Notes: a model not told the origin generated them from the letters alone. Counted from the first letter of the stretch, positions 36,487 through 45,634 are shown. The stretch: 56,355 nucleotides of DNA from an uncultured Pseudoflavonifractor sp. (GCA_904419835.1 CAJFTA010000008.1:1-56355); one strand, 5' to 3'. Numbers and translations are program-made.

Positions 36487-37362
36487 TTACACGCCGGTCA
36501 GGTCAAAATCGGGGATAAAGCCCTCGGTGGCCGAGAGCAGCTCCTGGGTAAAGCCGTCCAGATTCAGGGCGGAGAAGTACTCCTCCGCCGCACGGATCTC
36601 TGAGCTTCTGGCCCGGCGGTTGATCTCCGGGTACTCCGGGGCGCGGCCGCAGGGCACATACTGGCTCATGAGGGAGAAGAGGACCGTGTGGGGCGGGAAC
36701 TGCTCCGAGACAAAGTCCATCACCGCCTTGGCCTCCTTCACCCGGCCGGGGAGAATCAGGTGCCGGATGAGTACGCCCTTCTTCAGCAGGCCGTCCCCAT
36801 CCAGCTCATAGGGGCCGGTCTGGCGCACCATCTCCTTGATGGCGGCCACCGCCTTCTCCGGGTAGTCGGGCGCGCCGGAGTACCGCGCCGCGGCGGCGGA
36901 ATCCAGGTACTTCAGGTCGGGCATGTAGATCTGCACTTTCCCCTCCAGAGCGCGGAGGGTGCTCACCTCATCGTACCCCCCCGAGTTCCATACCACCGGC
37001 ACCGGCAGGGGCTCGGCCAGGGCCCTGGCGACGGCGTGGGAGAAGTGGGTGGGGTTGACCAGGTTGATATTGTGGGCCCCCTGGGCGATGAGCTCAAAGA
37101 AGATCTCCCGCAGCCGCTCCACGGAGATGGGCTTGCCGAAATTGCCGTGGCTGATGGCGTCGTTCTGGCAGAACACGCACTTGAGGGAGCAGCCGGAGAA
37201 AAACACGGTGCCCGACCCCCGGGTGCCCGAGATGGGGGGCTCCTCCCACATGTGGAGGGCGGCCCGGGCCACCACCGGCAGCTCTGGCATGGCGCACACG
37301 CCGCCGCCGGAGGTCCCGGTCCGCTCCGCGCCGCACCTGCGGGGGCAAAGACTGCACTTCAT
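36487..37362 (-). CDS. Radical SAM protein of the PflX (COG1313) type
   Basis: A 291-residue radical SAM protein. An N-terminal cysteine cluster (CSLCPRRCG and GVCAMPE) precedes the SAM cluster motif FFSGCSLKCVFCQN (about 60). The motif NLVNPTHFSH and the segment IYMPDLKYLDS are typical of PflA-related proteins of COG1313. Members resemble glycyl-radical activating enzymes, but no glycyl-radical enzyme gene is adjacent, so the target is unknown. ATG at 37362 is five bases after the tdk stop. A longer frame upstream runs through tdk and is rejected. Confidence 0.88.
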   Translation of the reverse strand: MKCSLCPRRCGAERTGTSGGGVCAMPELPVVARAALHMWEEPPISGTRGSGTVFFSGCSLKCVFCQNDAISHGNFGKPISVERLREIFFELIAQGAHNINLVNPTHFSHAVARALAEPLPVPVVWNSGGYDEVSTLRALEGKVQIYMPDLKYLDSAAAARYSGAPDYPEKAVAAIKEMVRQTGPYELDGDGLLKKGVLIRHLILPGRVKEAKAVMDFVSEQFPPHTVLFSLMSQYVPCGRAPEYPEINRRARSSEIRAAEEYFSALNLDGFTQELLSATEGFIPDFDLTGV

Positions 37363-37367
37363 GGCCC

Positions 37368-37967
37368 TCACGCCTCTCCGCCCGGCAGGGTCTTGCGCCA
37401 GTCGGGCCCCAGGTCGCCCTCCTTCCAGTGCTTGCGGCACAGGCCGATGTACTGGTCGTTGGCCCCCAGCACCACCTGCTCGCCCTCCTTGAGGACGTGG
37501 CCCTGGGCGTCGAATCGCGCGTTGCAGGTGGCCTTCTTGCCGCACCAGCAGATGGTCTTGATCTCCTCGATGATGTCGGCGCAGGCCAGGAGCTCCTGGG
37601 AGCCGGGGAACAGGTCCCCCCGGAAGTCGGCCCGCAGGCCGTAACAGATGACGGGCAGGCTCAGGTCGTCCACCAGGTGGGTCAGGTACTGGACCTCCTC
37701 CCGGCTGAGAAACTGGGCCTCGTCCACGATGACGCAGGCGTAGGGCTTCAGCTCCTCGGGGGACATGGCCCTCAAGTCGGAAAAGTAGATGCAGGGGTTG
37801 CTCAGCCCGGCCCGGGAGGCCACAAAGCGGGCGCCGTCCCGCTGGTCAATGGCGGGCTTCACCAGCAGGGCCTCCTGGCCCCGCTCCTCGTAGTTGTACC
37901 GCACCATCAGGGCGTTGGCCGTCTTGCTGGAGCCCATGACCCCGTAGCGGAAATAGAGCTTTGCCAT
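37368..37967 (-). CDS. tdk: Thymidine kinase
   Basis: A 199-residue type II thymidine kinase that salvages thymidine to dTMP. The P-loop is GVMGSSKTANAL, with Ser where Gly is usual before Lys-Thr. The catalytic Glu is in VIVDEAQFLS (about 92). The zinc-site cysteines are in CWCGKKATC (about 150) and LCRKHW (about 185). ATG at 37967 follows AGGAG by about eight bases. A start at 37991 would add eight charged residues and lacks a site. It is followed closely by the radical SAM gene, probably an operon by proximity. Confidence 0.94.
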   Translation of the reverse strand: MAKLYFRYGVMGSSKTANALMVRYNYEERGQEALLVKPAIDQRDGARFVASRAGLSNPCIYFSDLRAMSPEELKPYACVIVDEAQFLSREEVQYLTHLVDDLSLPVICYGLRADFRGDLFPGSQELLACADIIEEIKTICWCGKKATCNARFDAQGHVLKEGEQVVLGANDQYIGLCRKHWKEGDLGPDWRKTLPGGEA

Positions 37968-38003
37968 CCTTCTCTCCTCTTTCTCTCTCAATTTGGCCCA
38001 ATA

Positions 38004-39368
38004 TTACATGAGCTTCTTCACCATGTTCAGGTTCTTGCCCTCATAGGGGGCGTACCGCAGGGGCAGGTCCAGCTTCCCGCGGCGCACGATGGTGCGGTAG
38101 TGGGTGAAGGTGTCGAAGCCGGCCCGGCCGTGGCAGGCGCCCATGCCGCTGTTGCCCACGCCGCCGAAGGGCACGTGGGGATTGGCCAGGTGGATGACCG
38201 TGTCGTTGACGCACACGCCCCCCGAGGGCAGGGCGGAGAGGACGCGCCTCTCCAGGGTCTTGTCCCCGGTGAAGAGATAGAGGGCCAGGGGGCTGGCCTT
38301 CTGCTGCTGCCGGGCAATGAGGTCGTCCAGGCTGTCGTAGGTGAGCACGGGCAGCACCGGGCCGAAGATCTCCTCCTGCATGACCGGGTCCGTCTCCGCC
38401 ACATCCACCAGCACCGTGGGCTCGATGCGCCGGGCCGCCGGGTCGGTGCGGCCGCCCACGGCGGTCCTCCCGCTTCCCATCAGACCGGAGACCCGGTTGA
38501 AGTGCTTCTCGTTGATGATTTTGGGCAAATCCGGCCCGGCCAGCGGGTCAGCGCCGTAGAGCTGGTGGATCTGCCCCTCCAGTTCCTTCACAAAGGCGTC
38601 CCGCAGACGGGTGGGGATATACACATGGTCGGGGGCCACGCAGGTCTGGCCCCCATTGAGAAACTTGCCCCAGGCGATGCGTCGGGCGGCCAGGTGGATA
38701 TTGGCGTCGGGGGCGATGATCACCGGGGACTTGCCCCCCAGCTCCAGGGTGACGGGGGTCAGGTGCTTCGCCGCCGCGGCCATCACCGTCCTGCCCACGG
38801 CGGGGGACCCGGTGAAGAAAATATAGTCAAAGTTCTGCCCCAGCAGGGCGGCGTTTTCCTCCCTGCCCCCCTGGACCACGGACACATATTCAGGCGGGAA
38901 GATGTCCCCCAGCAGCTCCGCCACCGCCCGGGCCACGCTGGGCGCGTAGGCCGACGGCTTCACCACGGCGCAGTTGCCCGCCGCCAGAGCGGAGATGAGG
39001 GGCACCAGGGTGAGCTGCACCGGGTAGTTCCAGGGGGACATGATGAGGACCGTGCCGTATGGCTCCGGCGCCACCCGGCTGCTGGCCGGGAAGAGGGGCA
39101 TGGCCGAGGGCCGGCGTTTGGCCGCCGCCCACTTCTTCAGGTGCTTGCGGGCAAAGCGCAGCTCGGCCAGGGTCATGCCGATCTCGCTGAGCCAGGACTC
39201 GTAGGCCGCCTTGCCCAGATCGGCCTTCAGGGCGGCGCACAACGCCCCCTCCCGCTCCTCCAGAGCCTGCTCCAGCTTTTTCAGCTGGATGAGCCGCCAC
39301 TCCGTGCTGCGGGTGGCTCCGGTATTCCAAAATTCCCGCTGCCGGGACACCATGGCCTCAAATTCCAT
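38004..39368 (-). CDS. Aldehyde dehydrogenase (class 3 / fatty-aldehyde type)
   Basis: A 454-residue NAD(P)-dependent aldehyde dehydrogenase of the shorter class 3 type. It has SPWNYPVQLTLVPL (about 110), the nucleotide turn FTGSPAVGRTVM (about 182), catalytic Glu in TLELGGKSPVI (about 210) and catalytic Cys in NGGQTCVAPDHV (about 243). The C-terminal PFGGVGNSGMGACHGRAGFDTFTH is typical. The ATG lies inside the end of mutY (11-base overlap) with AGGAGG six bases upstream, so the pair is co-translated. The substrate is probably an aliphatic aldehyde, not determinable. Confidence 0.93.
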   Translation of the reverse strand: MEFEAMVSRQREFWNTGATRSTEWRLIQLKKLEQALEEREGALCAALKADLGKAAYESWLSEIGMTLAELRFARKHLKKWAAAKRRPSAMPLFPASSRVAPEPYGTVLIMSPWNYPVQLTLVPLISALAAGNCAVVKPSAYAPSVARAVAELLGDIFPPEYVSVVQGGREENAALLGQNFDYIFFTGSPAVGRTVMAAAAKHLTPVTLELGGKSPVIIAPDANIHLAARRIAWGKFLNGGQTCVAPDHVYIPTRLRDAFVKELEGQIHQLYGADPLAGPDLPKIINEKHFNRVSGLMGSGRTAVGGRTDPAARRIEPTVLVDVAETDPVMQEEIFGPVLPVLTYDSLDDLIARQQQKASPLALYLFTGDKTLERRVLSALPSGGVCVNDTVIHLANPHVPFGGVGNSGMGACHGRAGFDTFTHYRTIVRRGKLDLPLRYAPYEGKNLNMVKKLM

Positions 39369-40434
39369 CCAGTACCTCCTGTATATTTCCCGCTCCGGCC
39401 AGCCCCTCCTCCACTAGGGGAGCGAAGGACTGGAAGGCGTTGGGCACGGCGTAGATCTGCCGCAGGTCGGAGCCGCCGGCCCACACCCAGCCCTCGGGCA
39501 GCTCCTCCGTCTCCGCCTGTACCAGCCGGGCGGTCATGTGCCATTCGATGTGGGTGAAGATGTGCTTCCCCGCGCCGCCCCACCGCTGAGACGCCGGGAC
39601 GATGCCCCACGCTTCCAGTATACCCGTTTTTTCCGCCGGCTCATTGGGGTACTCCCACAGCCCGGCCAGCAGGCCCTTCTCCGGCCTGCGGCGGAGGGCC
39701 ACCCGGCCCTCATGGAAGATGAGGTACACCGTCCGCTCCTCCACCCGCCGGGCCTTCTTGGGGGCCTTGACGGGGAGAACGTCGATTTTGTCCTGGGCCA
39801 GGGCGGCGCAGAAACCTGCCGCCGGGCATCTGTCGCACAGAGGCGCGCCGTTGGGCAGGCATACGGTTGCCCCCAGCTCCATCATGGCCTGGTTAAAGGC
39901 GCCCGGCATGGCGGTGGGGATGATCTCCTGCAGGGCCTGTCCCATCCGCTTCTTGGTGGCGGGAAGGGTGATATCCTCCTCGTCCCCGGCGACGCGGGAG
40001 ACCACCCGGAGCACGTTGCCGTCCACCGCCGGAACGGGGATGCCGAAGGCGATGGAGGCGATGGCCCCCGCCGTATACTCCCCCACTCCGGCCAGGGTGA
40101 GCAGCTCCTCATAGCTGGCGGGCAGGGCCCCGCCGTACCGCTCCATCACCTGCCCGGCGGCCTTTTTCAGGTTGCGGGCCCGGCTGTAATACCCCAGCCC
40201 CTGCCAGAGCTTCATCAGGGTGTCGTCCTCCACCGCCGCCAGGGCGGCCACGTCGGGCAGGGCCGCCATGAAGCGGCTGTAATAGCCCATCACGGCGGCC
40301 ACCCGGGTCTGCTGGAGCATAATCTCGCTGACCCAGACGTGATAGGGAGTGGGATCGCTCCGCCAGGGCAGCACCCGGGCGTTCTCATGGTACCAGGCCA
40401 GCAGGGGGATGGGCAGTTGTTCCAGTTCTCTCAA
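39358..40434 (-). CDS. mutY: A/G-specific adenine glycosylase
   Basis: A 358-residue MutY that removes adenine mispaired with 8-oxoguanine. The catalytic Glu is in VSEIMLQQTRV (about 38). The helix-hairpin-helix is around LAGVGEYTAGAIASIAFG, the catalytic Asp in VPAVDGNVLRV (about 138), and the iron-sulfur cysteines in CLPNGAPLCDRCPAAGFC (about 192-210). The C-terminal NUDIX-like domain that recognises oxoguanine is present. TTG at 40434 follows GGAGGT. The aldehyde dehydrogenase gene overlaps its end. Confidence 0.95.
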   Translation of the reverse strand: MRELEQLPIPLLAWYHENARVLPWRSDPTPYHVWVSEIMLQQTRVAAVMGYYSRFMAALPDVAALAAVEDDTLMKLWQGLGYYSRARNLKKAAGQVMERYGGALPASYEELLTLAGVGEYTAGAIASIAFGIPVPAVDGNVLRVVSRVAGDEEDITLPATKKRMGQALQEIIPTAMPGAFNQAMMELGATVCLPNGAPLCDRCPAAGFCAALAQDKIDVLPVKAPKKARRVEERTVYLIFHEGRVALRRRPEKGLLAGLWEYPNEPAEKTGILEAWGIVPASQRWGGAGKHIFTHIEWHMTARLVQAETEELPEGWVWAGGSDLRQIYAVPNAFQSFAPLVEEGLAGAGNIQEVLDGI

Positions 40435-40486
40435 GGGTGACCTCCGCAGATATATTTTCTCTCAGAAAATGGGCGGACAAACCGCG

Positions 40487-40516
40487 TTGCGGCTTGTCCA
40501 GCAGACATTATATAAT
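40487..40516 (+). promoter_or_regulatory. Promoter of the second sigma/anti-sigma operon
   Basis: TTGCGG (40487-40492), an 18-base spacer and perfect TATAAT (40511-40516). The leader to the coding start is about 90 nt and contains a near-perfect palindrome around GGAGCTCC (40574-40592) just before the ribosome site. Confidence 0.65.
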
Positions 40517-40612
40517 GAAGAAAAACTTTTTTCAACAGGCCAATCAAACCCATGCCCAAGTCCGTCTAATGGGTGAATGGAGCTCCAATTCAACTGAGAG
40601 GAGGGATCCCCT

Positions 40613-41083
40613 CTGGACGCCAACGAGTACGCCCACCGGGCGCATGAATACCGCGCCGCCCTGTACCGCACGGCCCTGCTCTATCTCCACAGCCCGTCCA
40701 TGGCCCTGGACGCGGTGGACGAGGCGGTGTACAAGGGCCTGACCGCCTGCCGCAAGCTGCGCCAGCCCCAGTTCTTCCGCACCTGGCTGACCCGGATTCT
40801 CATCAACGTCTGCAACGACGAGCTGCGCCGCCGCGCCCGGGAGACCGGTATGGCCCAGCTGCCCGAGACGGCGGCCGAGGCCTTTGACAGCCTGCCCCTG
40901 AAGGAGGCCATTGCCCGCCTGCCCAAGGATCTGCGGGCGGTGGTCATTCTGCGGTACTTCACCGGCCTGACCCTGGCCGAGACCGCCCAGGCCCTGGACA
41001 TCCCCCAGGGCACGGTGGTCACCCGGCAGCGCCGGGCCCTGGCCCTGCTGAAACTGGAATTAACCGACCCTGAGGAGGTGTGA
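40613..41083 (+). CDS. ECF-type sigma factor with a probable CTG start
   Basis: A 156-residue sigma factor if translated from CTG at 40613. Region 2 is YRAALYRTALLYLHSPSMA followed by LDAVDEAVYKGLTAC and FFRTWLTRILINVCNDEL. Region 4 is LPKDLRAVVILRYFTGLTLAETAQALDIPQGTVVTRQRRAL, here given as one functional stretch in pieces. From the in-frame TGA at 40595 to ATG 40700 no ATG, GTG or TTG occurs. Yet homologous region 2 begins before ATG 40700, and AGGAGGG lies about seven bases before the CTG. The ATG-started 127-residue form would lose the start of region 2. It is translationally coupled to a DUF4179 anti-sigma gene. Confidence 0.85.
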   Translation: MDANEYAHRAHEYRAALYRTALLYLHSPSMALDAVDEAVYKGLTACRKLRQPQFFRTWLTRILINVCNDELRRRARETGMAQLPETAAEAFDSLPLKEAIARLPKDLRAVVILRYFTGLTLAETAQALDIPQGTVVTRQRRALALLKLELTDPEEV

Positions 41084-41085
41084 CC

Positions 41086-42522
41086 ATGAACCGAACTGAG
41101 GAATTCAACGCCCTGCTCCACGAGCTGGAGCAGGCTCCCCCCCAGCTGGACGGCACGGTGGACCGGGCCAGAGCCAGGCTCCGCCGCAGGCGCGCCGGCC
41201 GCCGGTGGGGCATTCCGGCGGCCAGTTTGGCGGGCGTGGCCGCGGCCTTTGTGCTGCTGGTGAACTACTCCATGCCCTTTGCACAGGCCTGCTCCACAGT
41301 CCCCGTGCTGCGGGAGCTGATGGCCGCCGTGGCCTTCTCCCCCAGCCTGAAGCTGGCGGTGGAGCACAATTACGCCCAGTATATCGGCGCGGAACAGACA
41401 CAAAACGGCGTCACCCTGCGCCTGGAATACCTGATTCTGGACCAGGGACAGCTTCAGTTCTTCCTGAAGGCCTCCGGACCCTGGGATTCCTACCAGGCCC
41501 ATCCCACCCTGACCGACGGGGACGGCGTCCCCGTGGAGGGCAATGTCATCTCCTCCACCATCTTTGACCCTGACGAACTTGTGGGCGCCGCATCTGTTCA
41601 CGTTTTGGGCGACAGCTTCCGCTTCCCCAACGTGCTGCGGATTACCTTCCACCTGACGGGCGAAAGTCACTCCGGTCAGGCCCCTGCCAGCGCCCTGGGG
41701 GATGAGGAGGAGACGGCCCCCGCCTACGAGGGCGACTTCTCCTTCGAAATTCCCCTGGACGCCTCCCACCTGAACGAGGTCATGTCCATCCCCATGGGGG
41801 ACTGGGTGGAGGTGGACGGCCAGCGGCTCCGCTTCGCTCTGGACAGCTACCCCACCCACGGCCGCCTGACCGTGGAGGAGCACCCGGACAACACCGCCTC
41901 CCTGGCGGGCCTGGACTTCTACCTGGAGGACGAGAAGGGCAACAAGTACGAGGACAATCCCTCCGGTTCCATCGGCGGCCTGGGCAATGCCCGGATGTGC
42001 GACACCACCTTCTTTGCAGACCCCGCCCACCTGACCCTCTATATCACCCGTCTGGACTGGCTGGAGCCGGAGAAGGAGTGGGTGACGGTGGACCTGGAGC
42101 GGGGCGTGGCCCTGGACTCCCTGCCCGAGGGCGTGAATCTTGCGGTGAACCGGACGGGGGATTCCGCCCTGGAGCTGGCCCTGCTTGCCCCCTTCTCTCC
42201 GTCGGTCAATGAGAGCGCCACTTCGCAGTACCAGATGGACAGTGCCGTGCTGAGCCTGGAATCCACTTCTAAAATGGTGTTCTATCAGGTAGGCAGCGGT
42301 AATTACCGCTCCCCTGACGGCAAAGAGCACGATTTCGGCGGCCACAGCGTCATGCATGTGGGAGCGCTGTGGTGCGGCACGGATGGGGAACTGGCCGTGC
42401 CCGAGGGTTACTTTGTGGAGCTCTACCATCTGGTGGGCTATGAGGAGAACACCATAGACATCGGCCTCCACTTCACCCAGCGCAAGGACCTGGACACCCC
42501 TATTCCTGTCATTCTCAAGTAA
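41086..42522 (+). CDS. DUF4179-domain anti-sigma factor (RsiV/RsiX-like layout)
   Basis: A 478-residue protein. The cytoplasmic start (about 1-40, NRTEEFNALLHELEQAP) leads to one membrane segment (about 44-62, IPAASLAGVAAAFVLLV). Then follows an extracytoplasmic domain with the DUF4179 pattern (FAQACSTVPVLRELMAAVAFS, ENYAQYIGAEQTQNGVT-like region) and a long beta-rich remainder. DUF4179 proteins follow ECF sigma genes and are taken as anti-sigma factors. ATG at 41086 has AGGAGG seven bases upstream. A GTG six bases earlier overlaps the sigma stop. The signal is unknown. Confidence 0.88.
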   Translation: MNRTEEFNALLHELEQAPPQLDGTVDRARARLRRRRAGRRWGIPAASLAGVAAAFVLLVNYSMPFAQACSTVPVLRELMAAVAFSPSLKLAVEHNYAQYIGAEQTQNGVTLRLEYLILDQGQLQFFLKASGPWDSYQAHPTLTDGDGVPVEGNVISSTIFDPDELVGAASVHVLGDSFRFPNVLRITFHLTGESHSGQAPASALGDEEETAPAYEGDFSFEIPLDASHLNEVMSIPMGDWVEVDGQRLRFALDSYPTHGRLTVEEHPDNTASLAGLDFYLEDEKGNKYEDNPSGSIGGLGNARMCDTTFFADPAHLTLYITRLDWLEPEKEWVTVDLERGVALDSLPEGVNLAVNRTGDSALELALLAPFSPSVNESATSQYQMDSAVLSLESTSKMVFYQVGSGNYRSPDGKEHDFGGHSVMHVGALWCGTDGELAVPEGYFVELYHLVGYEENTIDIGLHFTQRKDLDTPIPVILK

Positions 42523-42526
42523 GATG

Positions 42527-42574
42527 CAAAAAGCCCAGGGGGTGTGGAGTTTTCCACACCCCCTGGGCTTTTTG
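42527..42574. terminator. Strong bidirectional terminator
   Basis: A 22-bp perfect stem (arm begins CAAAAAGCCCAGGGGGTG) with a GTTT loop, and A/T runs on both sides. It serves the anti-sigma gene and the convergent C_GCAxxG_C_C gene. Confidence 0.95.
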
Positions 42575-42591
42575 TGGACAAATATAAGAGA

Positions 42592-42972
42592 TTATTTTTC
42601 CAGCTCCTCCAGCAGCGCCACCGCCTCGTGGACCATGCGGTCGCAGTGGGGCTTGCGCTCCTCGCCCCGCTGGGCAGCGGCGGCCAGAAGCTGGGCGCAG
42701 TCCAGGCAGCCGTTCTTTTCCTTAAAAGCGTCGGTCAGGGCCTTGGCCGCGGCGGCGTCCCTGCCGGTCATGCCCAGCACCATCAGCGCGCCGGTGACCG
42801 CGCCGCAGGTGGCGCCCCGGCGCATGCCCGCGCCGAAGTTGCTGCCCAGGGCGTTGGCCGCCTCGTGGCTCAGGCCGCACTCCCGGGCAAAGGGGATGAG
42901 CACCGACTGGCAGCAGTTGTAGTGTACCGTGGTGTCCGCCCGGAGGGCGCTTACGTGTTCCTGTTTCGTCAT
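42592..42972 (-). CDS. C_GCAxxG_C_C family redox-type protein
   Basis: A 126-residue protein of the C_GCAxxG_C_C family. The cysteine pattern is NCCQSVL (about 19), GAGMRRGATCGAVTGA (about 48-63), NGCLDCAQL (about 87) and PHCDRMV (about 107). Members are predicted to bind a metal or cluster and occur mainly in anaerobes. The function is unknown. The ATG has no strong site in the immediate upstream bases (GGGGGATT). It is last in the recG-GNAT direction, 26 bases after the GNAT gene. Confidence 0.9.
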   Translation of the reverse strand: MTKQEHVSALRADTTVHYNCCQSVLIPFARECGLSHEAANALGSNFGAGMRRGATCGAVTGALMVLGMTGRDAAAAKALTDAFKEKNGCLDCAQLLAAAAQRGEERKPHCDRMVHEAVALLEELEK

Positions 42973-42998
42973 GGGTAATCCCCCGTTTTCTCTGTGGT

Positions 42999-43448
42999 TT
43001 ATTCCGCATCCAGCACCATCTGGTTGTACTGCAGAAAGCGGAACCCCAGCCGCTCATAGAGCCGGGCGGCGCCTTCGTTGGCGCCGGTGACCTCCAGCCG
43101 GAAGCGGCGGCACTCCGGGTGCTCGGCCATCACCCGGCGGAACACCTGACTGCCGTACCCCTTGCCCCGGCAGCTGTCCTTAAAGTACAGCTCGTCAAAA
43201 ATGAGCACCTTTCCGCCCATCTCCGAGGCGTAGCCCCAGGTCAGATAGCAGTAGCCCACCGGCGCGTCCTCCTCCAGCAGCAGCAGGCCCTCAATGAGGG
43301 GCTGCGCCGGGTCCACCGCGTCCCAGAAGGCCCGCTCCAGGATGGCCGGGTCCACCTGATGCTCCACGGCGGGGCTGTGGTAGAAGTCCGTCACCATGGC
43401 CATAACGGCGTCCCGGTCTCCGGACGCCATAGGTCTGATTGTCAGCAT
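42999..43448 (-). CDS. GNAT-family N-acetyltransferase
   Basis: A 149-residue GNAT. Features include the start LTIRPMASGDRDAVMAMV, a central strand pair (PVGYCYLTWGY), the acetyl-CoA loop SCRGKGYGSQVFRRVM (about 103) and EVTGANEGAARLYERLGF (about 128). ATG at 43448 has AAGGAAG six bases upstream. An in-frame ATG at 43466 is less well placed. The acceptor substrate is unknown. Its neighbours are recG upstream and a cysteine-rich protein downstream. Confidence 0.92.
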   Translation of the reverse strand: MLTIRPMASGDRDAVMAMVTDFYHSPAVEHQVDPAILERAFWDAVDPAQPLIEGLLLLEEDAPVGYCYLTWGYASEMGGKVLIFDELYFKDSCRGKGYGSQVFRRVMAEHPECRRFRLEVTGANEGAARLYERLGFRFLQYNQMVLDAE

Positions 43449-43472
43449 CTTACTCTTCCTTTCCATTGTATC

Positions 43473-45557
43473 TCAGTTGAAAATATCCGGATTGTCGCTG
43501 AACATCTGCTTCACCCGCTCCAGCAGGGGGCGGTGCTTGGGCCGCGTCAGCCCCGGGTCGGCCTCCAGCAGGTCATGGGCGGCCTGCTGGGCCTCCTTGA
43601 GCACGCGCACGTCCCCGGCCAGGTCGGCGATGTGGAGCTGGGGCAGGCCGTGCTGCCGGGAGCCGAAGAAGTCGCCGGGGCCCCGGAGCTTCAGGTCCTC
43701 CTCGGCGATTTTGAAGCCGTCGGTGGTGGAGGCGAGCGCCTTCAGCCGCGCCCGGCTGTCCTGGCTGCGGGTGGCGGTCATGAGCACGCAGTAGGACTTG
43801 TGCTTCCCCCGGCCCACCCGGCCCCGGAGCTGGTGGAGCTGGCTCAGGCCGAAGCGCTCCGCGTTCTCCACAATCATCAGCGCCGCGTTGGGCACGTCCA
43901 CCCCCACCTCGATGACGGTGGTGGACACCAGCACGTCCACGTCCCCGGCGGAGAAGGCGGACATGACCGCGTCCTTGTCCTTCGGCTTCATCTTTCCGTG
44001 GACAAAGGCCACCCGCAGGTCGGGGAACACCTGGGTTTTCAGCGTCTCGGCGTAGGTGGTCACCGCCTTCAGGTCGGCCAGGCCGCCGGAGGCATCCTCC
44101 CCCTCCGGGTTCTCCTCCACGGCGGGGCAGACAATGTAGGCCTGCCGGCCCTCGGCCACCAGCCTGCGCACAAAGCCGTACATCCGCTGCCGCTTGTCCT
44201 CCCCCACCACAAAGGTCTCCACCGGCGTGCGGCCCGGGGGCAGCTCGTCGATGACCGACACGTCCAGATCGCCGTACACAATGAGGGCCAGGGTGCGGGG
44301 GATGGGGGTGGCGGACATGACCAGCACATGGGGCCGCAGCCCCCCCTCCGCCTTGGCGGCCAGAGCGGCCCGCTGGGCCACGCCGAAGCGGTGCTGCTCG
44401 TCGGTGATGACCAGCCCCAGCTTTTGAAATTCCACGCCCTCACTCAGCAGGGCGTGGGTGCCCACCATCAGGTCCACCTCCCCCGCCGCCAGGGCGGCCC
44501 TTGCCTTCCGCTTTTCGGCGGCCCTCATGCTGCCGGTGAGCAGCCCCACCTTCATCCCGGCGGGGGACAGCAGGGCGGACAGGGAGCGGAAGTGCTGCTC
44601 GGCCAGAATCTCGGTGGGGGCCATCATGGCGCTCTGCCAGCCGCCCCGCCAGGCCAGCCAGGCGCAGGCGGCGGCCACCGCCGTCTTGCCCGAGCCCACG
44701 TCCCCCTGGACCAGCCGGTTCATGGGCCGGCCGGAGGACATGTCCGCCGCCGCCTCGTCCACGGCGCGGCGCTGGGCCCCGGTGAAGGAGAAGGGCAGCA
44801 GGGACAAAAACGGCGTCAAATCCCGATGCTCCACCGCCGGGCCGGCGCCCCGGTCCCGGCCGGTGCGCAGCAGGGACATGCCGCAGGAGAGAAGGAAAAA
44901 CTCCTCAAAAATCAGCCGCCTCCGGGCTATCTCCAGGGCCTCCCAGCTCTCGGGGAAGTGGATGTTCCGGCAGGAGAACTCCACCTGGGCCAGGCTGTGG
45001 GCCAGGCGCACCTCCTCGGGCAGCAGCTCGGGCGCCTGCGCGGCGCAAGCGTCCACGCACCGCCGGGTCAGCCCGGCCAGCAGGTTGTTGGAGATGCCCG
45101 CCGTCAGGGGGTAGACCGGCATGATGCAGCCGGTGAACCGGGCGGCGCCCTCCCGCTCGAACACCGGGTTGGTCATCTGCCGCTGTCTGCCCTGCCGCTC
45201 CACCTTGCCGTAGAAAATGTAGCTCTCCCCCTGGCGCAGGGCGTCCCGCACGTAGGCCTGGTTGAAGAAGGTGACGGTCATCACCGCCGTCTCGTCGGCC
45301 GCCTTCACCTTGACCAGCTCCAGGCCCTTGCGGATGTGGGACACCCGGGGTGTCTCGGCCACAAAGGCCGCCACGCACACCGGCTGTTCCTCGGGCGCGG
45401 CGTCAATGGTGGAGATTTTGGTCCGGTCCTCGTAGCTGCGGGGGTAGTACCCCAGCAGATTCTCCACAGTGGCCAGACCCAGCTTGGCCAGCCTGGCGGC
45501 TCTGGCGTCGCCGATACCCGGCAGCTCCTTCAGGCCGCTCTCCAGCGTCAGCGCCAC
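43473..45557 (-). CDS. recG: ATP-dependent DNA helicase RecG
   Basis: A 694-residue branch-migration helicase that remodels stalled forks. The N-terminal wedge/OB domain (about 50-150) is followed by helicase motifs: Walker A QGDVGSGKTAVA (about 285), DEQHRFG in place of DEAD (about 385), the SATPIPRTLA box (about 415), and TTVIEVGVDVPNA and QLRGRVGRG (about 565-600). The GTG start has GGGGGGAG upstream. It lies 24 bases before the GNAT gene. A divergent gap separates it from pyc. Confidence 0.96.
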   Translation of the reverse strand: MALTLESGLKELPGIGDARAARLAKLGLATVENLLGYYPRSYEDRTKISTIDAAPEEQPVCVAAFVAETPRVSHIRKGLELVKVKAADETAVMTVTFFNQAYVRDALRQGESYIFYGKVERQGRQRQMTNPVFEREGAARFTGCIMPVYPLTAGISNNLLAGLTRRCVDACAAQAPELLPEEVRLAHSLAQVEFSCRNIHFPESWEALEIARRRLIFEEFFLLSCGMSLLRTGRDRGAGPAVEHRDLTPFLSLLPFSFTGAQRRAVDEAAADMSSGRPMNRLVQGDVGSGKTAVAAACAWLAWRGGWQSAMMAPTEILAEQHFRSLSALLSPAGMKVGLLTGSMRAAEKRKARAALAAGEVDLMVGTHALLSEGVEFQKLGLVITDEQHRFGVAQRAALAAKAEGGLRPHVLVMSATPIPRTLALIVYGDLDVSVIDELPPGRTPVETFVVGEDKRQRMYGFVRRLVAEGRQAYIVCPAVEENPEGEDASGGLADLKAVTTYAETLKTQVFPDLRVAFVHGKMKPKDKDAVMSAFSAGDVDVLVSTTVIEVGVDVPNAALMIVENAERFGLSQLHQLRGRVGRGKHKSYCVLMTATRSQDSRARLKALASTTDGFKIAEEDLKLRGPGDFFGSRQHGLPQLHIADLAGDVRVLKEAQQAAHDLLEADPGLTRPKHRPLLERVKQMFSDNPDIFN

Positions 45558-45589
45558 GGTACTCCCCCCTTTCTCAGTCTTTGAGGCCT

Positions 45590-45618
45590 AGTCTACCATA
45601 AAACAGGCAGGCAAACAA
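45590..45618 (-). promoter_or_regulatory. Possible recG promoter
   Basis: Minus strand: TTGTTT (45618-45613), a 17-base spacer and TAGACT (45595-45590). Both boxes are partial matches. Confidence 0.4.
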
Positions 45619-45634
45619 GCGTTCTCCGTCGTCC

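Noticed and set aside
40437..40742. A 101-residue frame overlapping the sigma factor start
   Set aside because: It begins before the promoter and reads out of frame through sigma region 2. It has no family resemblance.
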